A stretch of 64,000 nucleotides of DNA from positions 4,077,638-4,141,637 of the forward strand of contig NZ_CP044522.1 in assembly GCF_016495405.1 (NCBI RefSeq), read 5' to 3'. A program made the position numbers and the translations under genes. The stretch is from Cobetia sp. cqz5-12. Its GTDB lineage: Bacteria; Pseudomonadota; Gammaproteobacteria; Pseudomonadales; Halomonadaceae. Below are positions 19,185 to 26,385 of this stretch, piece after piece (within the stretch, counting starts at the first letter, position 1; each line of letters opens with the position of its first letter). Under the pieces are notes generated by a model, which saw only the letters and a list, made by a program, of their open reading frames with translations, was not told the DNA's origin and did not search any database.

Positions 19185-19877
19185 CTAGCCTCCGCCTGCA
19201 TTGGCAGGATTGTTGGGGTTGCGAGGCAGATTGACGCTGGCGCGCTGCACATAGACCACCTTCGGCTCACTGGTCTGGCGTACGCGACCGGTGGAATCCA
19301 GCAACTCCGCCTGGATGACATGCTTGCCACGCTCCAGCGCCGGCACCATGAAGACAGTGCTGTGCATGGCGGATTGAGACGGCGCGCCGTCCACGGTCAC
19401 GCGCACCTTGTCTTCCGGGCGCAGCTTGGGCTCGATCCCCAGGCGTACCGCCAGATTGCCCGCCTGCCCGGTCTGCAGCGTTTCCTCGTTGGACGGGCTC
19501 TGGATGGTGAAGGTGGTATAGCCACGGAAGGCCACATCCACCGCAGGTGCCCGGGTGCGGGTGCTCTCGCTGGATGAGGCAGTACTCACGCGCGACGGCG
19601 TGCTGCGCCGCGGCGGCAGGGATTCCGTCGACGGCACCACGCTGAGCGGCGTCAGCTGCACCTTGCTGCCGCCCGCAGGCTGATCACTGAAGACCACGTT
19701 GCCGTTGGCATCGACGTGACGATAGACCTGGGCCGCCTGAATATCGAACGACAGGCTCGACAGCATCAGCGTCGCTGCCAGCAACAGGCACTGCAGTGGC
19801 TCGGGGCGCGCTGCTGGCAGTACACGCGAGTCAGTCGCGGGGTTCGCGACGCGCAAGGAGGATACGAAGGGCCACAT
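19185..19877 (-). CDS. Exported DUF4124 domain protein
   Basis: About 230 residues. A hydrophobic signal segment (CLLLAATLMLSSLSF) ends near AQAAQ-like processing residues IQAAQ, then the DUF4124 hallmark VYRHVDANGNVVFSDQP. A Ser/Thr/Arg-rich linker and a beta-rich C-terminal part (IQSPSNEETLQTGQAGNLAVRL ... KVVYVQRA) follow. Genes of this type are often found between glnA and ntrB in related bacteria; the function is unknown, but the domain is periplasmic. ATG 19877 is preferred because CAGGA precedes it; ATG 19901 is an alternative. The C-terminus is Asn/Pro/Gly-rich. Confidence 0.75.
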   Translation of the reverse strand: MWPFVSSLRVANPATDSRVLPAARPEPLQCLLLAATLMLSSLSFDIQAAQVYRHVDANGNVVFSDQPAGGSKVQLTPLSVVPSTESLPPRRSTPSRVSTASSSESTRTRAPAVDVAFRGYTTFTIQSPSNEETLQTGQAGNLAVRLGIEPKLRPEDKVRVTVDGAPSQSAMHSTVFMVPALERGKHVIQAELLDSTGRVRQTSEPKVVYVQRASVNLPRNPNNPANAGGG

Positions 19878-20149
19878 CCGAAGATTCCTGAAGAGAGTCA
19901 TGGGAGGCCAGAAGCCGCAGGCAGCTCCAGCGGGTTGGGTCTATCGGCAGGCGTCCTGCTGCCTGAAGACAAGGCTAACAAGTTACAAAGCTTACCGCGT
20001 TGATGCCAGCATTTGGGGCCTTCGACAAGATGCCTGTGTGCATTGACTGTCACGCAAGGCTACCACCGCGCCCTGCATATCTGTCAGCAGCATGGCCGAT
20101 CTCAGGGAAAAGGATCAGGGGCAGAGCAAAGGATCAGAGCACTGAGATA

Positions 20150-20204
20150 GAACGAAACAGGGCCATATTGAAAAACAGGGCCACAACGAAAAACAGGGCC
20201 ACAC
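20150..20204 (-). repeat. Three tandem copies of a terminator half-arm
   Basis: On the plus strand, GAAA(AA)CAGGGCCA occurs at about 20152, 20170 and 20188. On the glnA transcript each reads GGCCCTG followed by T3-5, i.e. three successive 3' arms able to pair with one upstream CAGGGCC arm. Confidence 0.7.
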
Positions 20205-20221
20205 CTGTCGGTATGGCCCTG
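20188..20221 (-). terminator. Intrinsic terminator of glnA
   Basis: On the minus strand CAGGGCCATACC GACA GGTGTGGCCCTG, a 12-bp stem with one mismatch, followed by TTTTTC. It begins about 108 bp downstream of the glnA stop. Confidence 0.88.
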
Positions 20222-20328
20222 CTGTCGTCATCGTCGTGGGCTTGCCTTCACCTGGAAGGCACCTCCGTCAGATGACGTGGCTAGCGAATGGCTGCCTCAA
20301 CCTCTGCAGCGCTTGGACGCTGCTGTAC

Positions 20329-21735
20329 TTAGACGCTGTAATACATGTCGAATTCGAGCGGGTGAGTCGCCATGCGCAGGCGCTGGACGTCTTCGCCCTT
20401 CAGCTCGAGGTAGGCATCGATCATGTCGTCGGTGAAGACGCCACCCTGGGTCAGGAACTCACGATCGCCGTCCAGTGCGGTCAGGGCCTGTTCGAGGCTC
20501 TCGGCCACGGTCGGGATGGACTTGGCTTCCTCGGCCGGCAGGTCGTAGAGGTTCTTGTCCATCGCGTCGCCCGGGTGGATCTTGTTCTTGATACCGTCGA
20601 TACCGGCCATCAGCATCGCGGAGAACGCCAGGTACGGGTTGGCCGTCGGATCCGGGAAACGCGCCTCGACACGCTTGCCTTTCGGGCTGGCGGTGTACGG
20701 GATACGGATGGAAGCGGAACGGTTGCGGGCAGAGTAGGCCAGCATGACCGGCGCTTCGAAGCCCGGCACCAGACGCTTGTAGGAGTTGGTGGACGCATTG
20801 GTGAAGGCGTTCAGGGCACGAGCGTGCTTGATGATGCCGCCAATGTAGTAGAGGGCCATTTCGGACAGACCCGCGTACTCGTCACCGGCGAACTGGTTGT
20901 CGCCATCCTTCCAGAAGGACTGGTGAACGTGCATGCCGGAACCGTTGTCACCGACCAGCGGCTTGGGCATGAAGGTCGCGGACTTGCCGTAGGCGTGAGC
21001 CACGTTGTGGATCACGTACTTGAGTTCCTGAACCTCATCGGCCTTCTTGACCAGGGTGTTGAACTTGACACCGATCTCGTTCTGGCCGGCGTTCGCCACT
21101 TCGTGGTGGTGAACTTCGACTTCCTGACCGATGGCTTCCAGGGTGTTGCACATGGCAGCACGGATATCGTGGAAGCTGTCGATCGGCGGGACCGGGAAGT
21201 AGCCGCCCTTCAGACGCGGACGGTGACCCAGGTTGCCGCCTTCCGGCGTGGAATCGGTCGCCCAGGCACCTTCTTCGGAAGAGATCTTGAACATGGAACC
21301 GTTCATCTCGTTCTTCCAGTGCACTTCATCGAAGATGAAGAATTCCGGCTCCGGGCCGAAGAAGGCGGTGTCGCCCAGACCGGTGGACTTCAGGTATTCC
21401 TCGGCGCGCTTGGCGACGGAGCGCGGGTCGCGCTCATAGCCCTGCATGGTGGCCGGCTCGATGACGTCGCAGCGCAGCACCAGGGTGGTGTCTTCGGTGA
21501 ACGGGTCGAGGAAGGCAGTACCGTCGTCCGGCATCAGGATCATGTCGGATTCGTTGATGCCCTTCCAACCTTCGATGGAGGAACCATCGAACATCTGGCC
21601 GTTCTCGAAGAATTCCTCATCCACTGAACGCGCCGGGATGGAGACGTGCTGCTCCTTGCCCTTGGTGTCGGTGAAGCGCAGATCAACCCACTTGACTTCG
21701 TGTTCTTCAATCAGGGCAAGTGTCTTCTCAGCCAT
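20329..21735 (-). CDS. glnA: Glutamine synthetase, type I
   Basis: 468-residue dodecameric enzyme assimilating ammonia into glutamine. Visible landmarks: DGSSIEGW (residues 50-57), FFGPEPEFFIFD (metal ligands), NGSGMHVHQS near 264-273, and KNLYDLP with Y397, exactly the adenylylation tyrosine position of E. coli GlnA, so covalent control by GlnE is likely. Upstream lie a sigma-54 promoter and NtrC sites, tying expression to nitrogen status. It is monocistronic and divergent from typA. Confidence 0.99.
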   Translation of the reverse strand: MAEKTLALIEEHEVKWVDLRFTDTKGKEQHVSIPARSVDEEFFENGQMFDGSSIEGWKGINESDMILMPDDGTAFLDPFTEDTTLVLRCDVIEPATMQGYERDPRSVAKRAEEYLKSTGLGDTAFFGPEPEFFIFDEVHWKNEMNGSMFKISSEEGAWATDSTPEGGNLGHRPRLKGGYFPVPPIDSFHDIRAAMCNTLEAIGQEVEVHHHEVANAGQNEIGVKFNTLVKKADEVQELKYVIHNVAHAYGKSATFMPKPLVGDNGSGMHVHQSFWKDGDNQFAGDEYAGLSEMALYYIGGIIKHARALNAFTNASTNSYKRLVPGFEAPVMLAYSARNRSASIRIPYTASPKGKRVEARFPDPTANPYLAFSAMLMAGIDGIKNKIHPGDAMDKNLYDLPAEEAKSIPTVAESLEQALTALDGDREFLTQGGVFTDDMIDAYLELKGEDVQRLRMATHPLEFDMYYSV

Positions 21736-21871
21736 GGTAATTCTCCGATGGAGCCGGCGGCTCTGGTTACAGTTGGTGTCAGCGTTGTCTGGGGTTATTG
21801 CTCTATTTTGTAAGCCTTTTCTCTCATGGTCGGCGTCGTTATGCCAGCCATCAGACAGGATGCTCTAACAA

Positions 21872-21887
21872 TGCAGCGAGCGTGCCA
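21872..21887 (-). promoter_or_regulatory. Sigma-54 promoter of glnA
   Basis: On the minus strand TGGCAC-GCTCG-CTGCA: full match to the -24 element, four of five at -12, with the invariant GG-N10-GC spacing. Predicted start near 21861, giving a leader of about 125 nt. Confidence 0.8.
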
Positions 21888-21987
21888 GAATGGCGCACGC
21901 CTCATCGGCCATTTCAGTAAGCTCATGAATATGTTGAAAAAAAACATCACCATCTTCATGCATCAAGCGCAAAAAACCGACCAAAGA

Positions 21988-22004
21988 TGAGCCGACAAGG
22001 TGCA
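21988..22004. promoter_or_regulatory. NtrC-binding site, glnA-proximal
   Basis: TGAGCC-GACAA-GGTGCA matches 10 of 12 specified positions of the NtrC consensus. Centre about 135 bp upstream of the predicted glnA start, a usual enhancer distance. Confidence 0.65.
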
Positions 22005-22059
22005 AAAATTCTTGTCGCGCAGTGCAGATTCATCATTTGAGTGCACCAAAAAACGCCAT

Positions 22060-22076
22060 TGCTCTACATTGGTGCA
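22060..22076. promoter_or_regulatory. NtrC-binding site, glnA-distal
   Basis: TGCTCT-ACATT-GGTGCA matches 10 of 12 specified positions of the NtrC consensus, about 72 bp upstream of the proximal site. A weaker half site TGCACC lies next to it at 22042. Confidence 0.65.
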
Positions 22077-22288
22077 AAATGCTGAACGCGCGGTATTTCT
22101 CCACTCCCACTCGATGATCACGTCAGCATCACATTGCGGTCATTTCTTCCTTTCCTCCTCGCGTTTGCCTCAATCCACAAGTTTTTTTCGTCCGCGACAA
22201 GGAGGCGGAAAAGACTTGAGAGACAATCATTTGGGCACTTCAGGCCAGTTGAAGGCACTCGCTGACTCGCCTCGTGAATGCACGATGC

Positions 22289-22318
22289 TGGCAGGAGGCA
22301 TGCCATGCCCCCTATAAT
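22289..22318 (+). promoter_or_regulatory. Probable sigma-70 promoter of typA
   Basis: Perfect -10 TATAAT at 22313-22318 with only a weak -35 (TGGCAG, spacer 18). Start would be near 22325, leaving a leader of about 53 nt before the typA GTG. Confidence 0.6.
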
Positions 22319-22377
22319 GCGCCCCAAATCACAAGCGCCCGGTACGCGAGCGCCCATTTTCCGCACAGGTTCCCGTC

Positions 22378-24186
22378 GTGATCGAGAAACTTCGCAACAT
22401 AGCCATCATCGCCCACGTTGACCACGGTAAAACTACCCTGGTCGACAAGCTCCTGAGTCAGTCCGGCACCCTGGACCGCAAGGCCGAGGGTCAGGAACGC
22501 ATCATGGATTCCAACGACCAGGAAAAAGAGCGCGGCATCACCATCCTCGCGAAGAACACCGCGATCCAGTGGAACGATTACCACATCAACATCGTGGACA
22601 CCCCCGGGCACGCTGACTTCGGTGGCGAAGTCGAGCGCGTGATGTCCATGGTCGATTCCGTGCTGCTGCTGGTCGATGCCGTCGATGGCCCGATGCCGCA
22701 GACTCGCTTCGTGACCCAGAAGGCATTCGCCCAGGGCCTGAAGCCGATCGTCGTCGTCAACAAGATCGACCGTCCGGGCTCTCGTCCTGACTGGGTCGTT
22801 GACCAGATCTTCGATCTGTTCGACAACCTGGGCGCGACTGACGAGCAGCTCGACTTCCCGATCATCTACTGCTCTGCCCTCAACGGCATTGCCGGTATGG
22901 ATCCGGAAGACCTGAAAGACACCATGGACCCGATGTTCCAGTCCATCGTCGACATCGTCGAGCCGCCGAAGGTCGAGCTGGACGGCCCGTTCCAGATGCA
23001 GATCTCCGCACTGGACTACAACAGCTACGTCGGCGTCATCGGTCTGGGTCGCATCAAGCGTGGCGCTGTCAGCCCGGGTCAGCAGGTTTCCATCATCACC
23101 AAGGAAGGCGCTGTCCGTAAGGGCAAGATCGGCCAGGTCATGACTCACATGGGTCTGGACCGCGTGCAGACCGACAAGGCGACTGCCGGCGACATCGTCT
23201 GCATCACCGGTATCGAGAACCTCGCGATCTCCGACACCATCTGCGACACCGCCACTGTCGAGGCGCTGCCGCCGCTGACCGTCGATGAGCCGACCGTCTC
23301 CATGACCTTCCAGGTCAATGACTCTCCGTTCGCCGGTCAGGACGGCAAGTTCGTCACCAGCCGCAACATCCGTGAGCGTCTGGACCAGGAACTGATCCAC
23401 AACGTCGCACTGCGCGTCGAACAGGGCGAGACGCCGGAGAAATTCGTCGTCTCCGGTCGCGGTGAGCTTCACCTCTCCGTTCTGATCGAATCCATGCGTC
23501 GTGAAGGCTTCGAGCTGGCCGTGGGCCGTCCGGAAGTCATCATCAAGGAAATCGACGGCAAGAAGCAGGAGCCGTACGAAGAAGTCATCATCGACTGTGA
23601 AGAGCAGCACCAGGGCTCCATCATGGAAGAGCTGGGCTACCGCAAGGGCGAGCTGACCAACATGAACCCGGATGGCAAGGGTCGTGTGCGTCTGGACTTC
23701 ATCATCCCGTCTCGCGGTCTGATCGGCTTCCGTGGTCAGTTCCTGACCCTGACCTCCGGTACCGGCATCCTGACCAGCCGCTTCGATCACTACGGTGACC
23801 TGAAGGAAGGCGCAGGCGTCGAGCGTCGCAACGGTGTCATGATCTCCATGGTGCCGGGCAAGGCACTGTCCTACGCCCTGTACACTCTGCAGGAGCGCGG
23901 CAAGCTGATCATCGGTCACGGTACCGAAGTCTATGAAGGCATGCTGGTCGGTATCCACAACCGCGCCAATGACCTGGTCGTCAACCCGACCAAGGCCAAG
24001 AAGCTCGATAACATGCGTTCTACCGGCAACGATGAAAACATCGTGCTGACGCCGCCGATTCGCTTCACCCTGGAACAGGCGATCGAGTTCCTGGATTCCG
24101 ATGAGCTGGTGGAAGTCACTCCGCTGCACATCCGTATCCGCAAGAAGTACCTGAAAGAGAACGAGCGCAAGCGCGCCAGCAAGTAA
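22378..24186 (+). CDS. typA: Ribosome-associated translational GTPase TypA/BipA
   Basis: 602 residues with a GTG start. The translation-factor GTPase domain shows G1 AHVDHGKTTL, DTPGHADFGGEVERVM (G3) and NKIDRPGS (G4); EF-G-like domains follow, and the TypA-specific C-terminal part has GRGELHLSVLIESMRREGFEL and SRGLIGFRGQFLT. It binds the 70S ribosome and supports assembly and stress or cold adaptation. Length is typical (about 603-610). It is preceded by a promoter at 22289 and followed by a very long terminator. Confidence 0.97.
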   Translation: MIEKLRNIAIIAHVDHGKTTLVDKLLSQSGTLDRKAEGQERIMDSNDQEKERGITILAKNTAIQWNDYHINIVDTPGHADFGGEVERVMSMVDSVLLLVDAVDGPMPQTRFVTQKAFAQGLKPIVVVNKIDRPGSRPDWVVDQIFDLFDNLGATDEQLDFPIIYCSALNGIAGMDPEDLKDTMDPMFQSIVDIVEPPKVELDGPFQMQISALDYNSYVGVIGLGRIKRGAVSPGQQVSIITKEGAVRKGKIGQVMTHMGLDRVQTDKATAGDIVCITGIENLAISDTICDTATVEALPPLTVDEPTVSMTFQVNDSPFAGQDGKFVTSRNIRERLDQELIHNVALRVEQGETPEKFVVSGRGELHLSVLIESMRREGFELAVGRPEVIIKEIDGKKQEPYEEVIIDCEEQHQGSIMEELGYRKGELTNMNPDGKGRVRLDFIIPSRGLIGFRGQFLTLTSGTGILTSRFDHYGDLKEGAGVERRNGVMISMVPGKALSYALYTLQERGKLIIGHGTEVYEGMLVGIHNRANDLVVNPTKAKKLDNMRSTGNDENIVLTPPIRFTLEQAIEFLDSDELVEVTPLHIRIRKKYLKENERKRASK

Positions 24187-24226
24187 GCTGGCCCAGCCTG
24201 CCCCCTGCCTGATGGCTGGGGGCATC

Positions 24227-24285
24227 GTGCTCAAACGCAAAAGACCCGCCAACTCGGCGGGTCTTTTGCGTTTGAGCACTTTTCG
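24227..24285 (+). terminator. Long terminator after typA
   Basis: Perfect 24-bp arms (24227-24250 and 24256-24279) around AACTC. The core GACCCGCC/GGCGGGTC is bordered by A4/T4, then extended by GTGCTCAAACGC and complement, with TTTT after the stem. Confidence 0.9.
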
Positions 24286-24578
24286 CTGTTGCCGCAAAGG
24301 GCAGCATGACCATCTCTCTAATACTTATGCATGTCATTGCAGGAAGTGCGTCGCTATTAGGGCTCGCAGAATAAGGGAACTTTGCGCGATACCTTGGCCT
24401 GAGGCATCTCTAACACTTAAATGAGAGTTATATGACGCATATTCGTGTTGCGCATAAAGCGTCTTCATCCAGAGCATGCCACTCGCGGCCAACGCCCCTG
24501 CGCAACCTAATGTCTTGATCCGTTGATAGCGCGCAATCACACGACACCGAGCGAGGATAAATCGTCGAATTCTAATGA

Positions 24579-24600
24579 TGCGTCGCGTTTGAACGACGCA
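24579..24600. promoter_or_regulatory. Dyad upstream of WYL regulator, candidate operator
   Basis: TGCGTCG-N8-CGACGCA, perfect 7-bp arms, about 240 bp before the WYL gene. It could be an autoregulatory operator or a remnant terminator (AAAA follows). Speculative. Confidence 0.3.
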
Positions 24601-24836
24601 AAAACGAGACGTCGATGCGCAGTCACTAGGGTCAACGCAACGGAGCAGGTATCTTCTGCCGGAGCTTTCTTTATGCATATCCTGCAGTTAACGAAGACTT
24701 GTTCGCCACACGCCACCCGGAGCAGGGTCCTCTTACCGATCCTCGTGAGCACTCGCCATGTGTCGCCATTGCCAAGCCAGGTGTGTGCAATGCGTCACGA
24801 ATACGCTCCAGAAGACCCGTTTGAAAGGATTCAGCA

Positions 24837-25727
24837 ATGAGCATCAAGCAACGCCTCGAAGTCCTGCCATGGGACACGCTGGCGCGTTACCGCCTGATCG
24901 AGATCATCGCCTTGTGGGAGGGGCGAGTCACTTCGCGTCATCTGGGCAACGCCTTCGGTATCGCCAGACAGCAAGCCTCGCGCGTCATGAAGACCTACCG
25001 CGAGACGGTCGCCGAGAACAATCTCGAGTATGACCCCGTCATCAAGGGCTACCGTCCGTCGGCAAATTTCTGCCCCATGCTGACGCGGGGCGAAGTCGAT
25101 GAATACCTGCAATTGCTGGGCAATCACGACAATCTGAATCCGCATTTCACCGGGTTGGGGCTAGGTCAGGCAAACACCGAGGCCCTGCGCCTGCCGTCAC
25201 GCAGCGCCAGCCCGCCGGTGGTCAGAGCCTTGATCGAAGCCGCCAGTCAGGGCGCGCGTCTCGAGGTGACCTACGCCTCTCTCAACTCTCCCCAGGGGGA
25301 GGAACGCATCCTGTGTCCGCATACGCTGGTCTACGCCGCTGGCCGCTGGCATGTGCGCGCTTTCTGCGAGAAGAACCGGGCTTTTCGCGACTTCGTGCTG
25401 TCTCGATTCCGCGCGGTGCCGGAGCTATTCGGTGAAGCCCTCGAGGGCAGCCAGCGCGAATGTGATGAAGGCTGGGAGACGCGAGTCACCTTGAAGCTGG
25501 GCGCCGACCCGCGCCTGACACCCGCCGAACGCGGCCTGATTGAACAGGACCACGGCATGGTGGATGGCGAGCTGCACCTGCCGACACGCGGCGCTCTGGT
25601 GCAATACGTCCTGCGCGAGCTGGGCATCAATCCGGACCATCTGGAAGAGTCTCCGCGCGCCCAGCAGCTGGTCGTGCTCAATCGCGACGAGATCACTGAC
25701 TGGCTGTTCGTCAGCTCCAGCGCCTGA
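24837..25727 (+). CDS. WYL-domain transcriptional regulator, CapW/BrxR-like
   Basis: 296 residues. The N-terminal winged HTH (about 15-65) contains VTSRHLGNAFGIARQQASRVMKTYRE. A WYL domain (about 120-200) has RILCPHTLVYAAGRWHVRAFCEKNRAFRDFVLSR, the pattern of CapW/BrxR proteins, and a C-terminal WCX-like extension follows. These are repressors that commonly control phage-defence operons, with the WYL domain sensing a ligand. Here no defence gene is adjacent: rnk follows after a terminator. ATG 24837 is preceded by AAAGGATTCAGCA. Target genes unknown. Confidence 0.8.
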   Translation: MSIKQRLEVLPWDTLARYRLIEIIALWEGRVTSRHLGNAFGIARQQASRVMKTYRETVAENNLEYDPVIKGYRPSANFCPMLTRGEVDEYLQLLGNHDNLNPHFTGLGLGQANTEALRLPSRSASPPVVRALIEAASQGARLEVTYASLNSPQGEERILCPHTLVYAAGRWHVRAFCEKNRAFRDFVLSRFRAVPELFGEALEGSQRECDEGWETRVTLKLGADPRLTPAERGLIEQDHGMVDGELHLPTRGALVQYVLRELGINPDHLEESPRAQQLVVLNRDEITDWLFVSSSA

Positions 25728-25870
25728 CGCGGGAGTGAGTGGGCCTCCCCCTGCTCTCTCCCGGCTCTTCCAGTGCCCACCCCCTGTCCAGTCAATGCCC
25801 TCGCACTGACCACAAGTTGCCTGAATGGGCTATCCATCGTCGAGCGAAGTTTATATGATGACTTCTGCAC

Positions 25871-25908
25871 ACAGTCCTTCGCCCTTCCCGGCGGAGGACT
25901 GTTTTTTT
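25871..25908 (+). terminator. Strong terminator between WYL gene and rnk
   Basis: ACAGTCCTTCGCC CTTCCC GGCGGAGGACTGT, nearly perfect stem followed by T7. It starts 144 bp after the WYL gene and ends 58 bp before rnk, so it could also be a leader attenuator for rnk. Confidence 0.9.
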
Positions 25909-25965
25909 GGTGTCCAGCAAGGCCTTGCTCGCAAGGGGCTGACACCACGACTGACAGGAGGTCTC

Positions 25966-26379
25966 ATGGCCACACTTCCCTCGATCATCATCAATCGCCT
26001 GGACGCCGAACGCCTCGAGCGCCTGATTGATCGCGTTGCCGCCACCGACCGTCAGGTGGCAGAACAGCTTGAGGACGAGCTGGAGCGCGCCGAGGTCGTC
26101 GAGCCTCACGAGGTGCCCGCCGATATCGTCAGCATGAACAGCCGCGTGGAGTTCACGGACCTGACCCGCCAGCAGACTCTGGTGCGCACGCTGGTCTATC
26201 CGCATGCATTGCCCGGCCAGCAGGATGGCCTGTCGGTGCTGGCGCCACTGGGAGCTGCCCTGCTCGGCCTCAAGGTCGGCAGTCTCATCGAGTGGCGGCT
26301 GCCGGATGGCAGCCTGCATGAGGTACGTATCGAGGCGCTGCATTACCAGCCGGAAAGTGCCGGCGACCTGCACCGCTGA
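25966..26379 (+). CDS. rnk: Nucleoside diphosphate kinase regulator Rnk (GreA/GreB family)
   Basis: 137 residues from ATG 25966, preceded by a strong CAGGAGG. The C-terminal GreA/B FKBP-like domain is clear: VSMNSRVEFTDL, TLVYPHALPGQQDGLSVLAPLGAALLGLKVGSLIEW and LHEVRIEALHYQPE. The N-terminal coiled-coil is short (about 40 residues), as in Rnk, which binds RNA polymerase like GreA but lacks the cleavage finger. In Pseudomonas Rnk affects Ndk levels; the mechanism is indirect. It converges with the aldehyde dehydrogenase, only 6 bp apart. Confidence 0.9.
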   Translation: MATLPSIIINRLDAERLERLIDRVAATDRQVAEQLEDELERAEVVEPHEVPADIVSMNSRVEFTDLTRQQTLVRTLVYPHALPGQQDGLSVLAPLGAALLGLKVGSLIEWRLPDGSLHEVRIEALHYQPESAGDLHR

Positions 26380-26385
26380 CAGCGC

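Larger units (their letters stand above)
19878..20328 (-). other. Intergenic region between glnA and the DUF4124 gene
   Basis: 451 bp. It holds the glnA terminator with repeated half-arms (20150-20221). The rest (19905-20149) should include the promoter of the DUF4124 gene, but no clear element was recognised and no gene seen. Confidence 0.55.
21736..22377. other. Divergent regulatory region between glnA and typA
   Basis: 642 bp, AT-richer than the flanking genes. It holds the glnA sigma-54 promoter (21872-21887), two good NtrC sites (21988, 22060) and a typA -10 element (22313). Several A-tracts between 21930 and 22060 may bend DNA or bind IHF. A frame at 22000-22317 crosses these sites and is not a credible gene. 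Confidence 0.75.
24187..24836 (+). other. Intergenic region between typA and WYL regulator
   Basis: 650 bp. After the typA terminator, 24290-24830 is AT-richer than its surroundings and has no recognisable gene. A minus-strand frame (24334-24678) and a plus-strand frame (24523-24840) show no family features. A dyad at 24579-24600 is the only structured element noticed. Confidence 0.55.

Noticed and set aside
22000..22317. Small open frame between glnA and typA
   Set aside because: Overlaps the NtrC sites and typA promoter; product shows no family pattern.
22312..24297. Long open frame antisense to typA
   Set aside because: Runs through the typA promoter and terminator and mirrors its codons; product rich in Asp/Gln/His/Val with no domain.
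24334..24678. 114-codon minus-strand frame in the typA-WYL spacer
   Set aside because: Arg/Ile-rich without domain signature, crosses the candidate dyad; cannot be supported as a gene.
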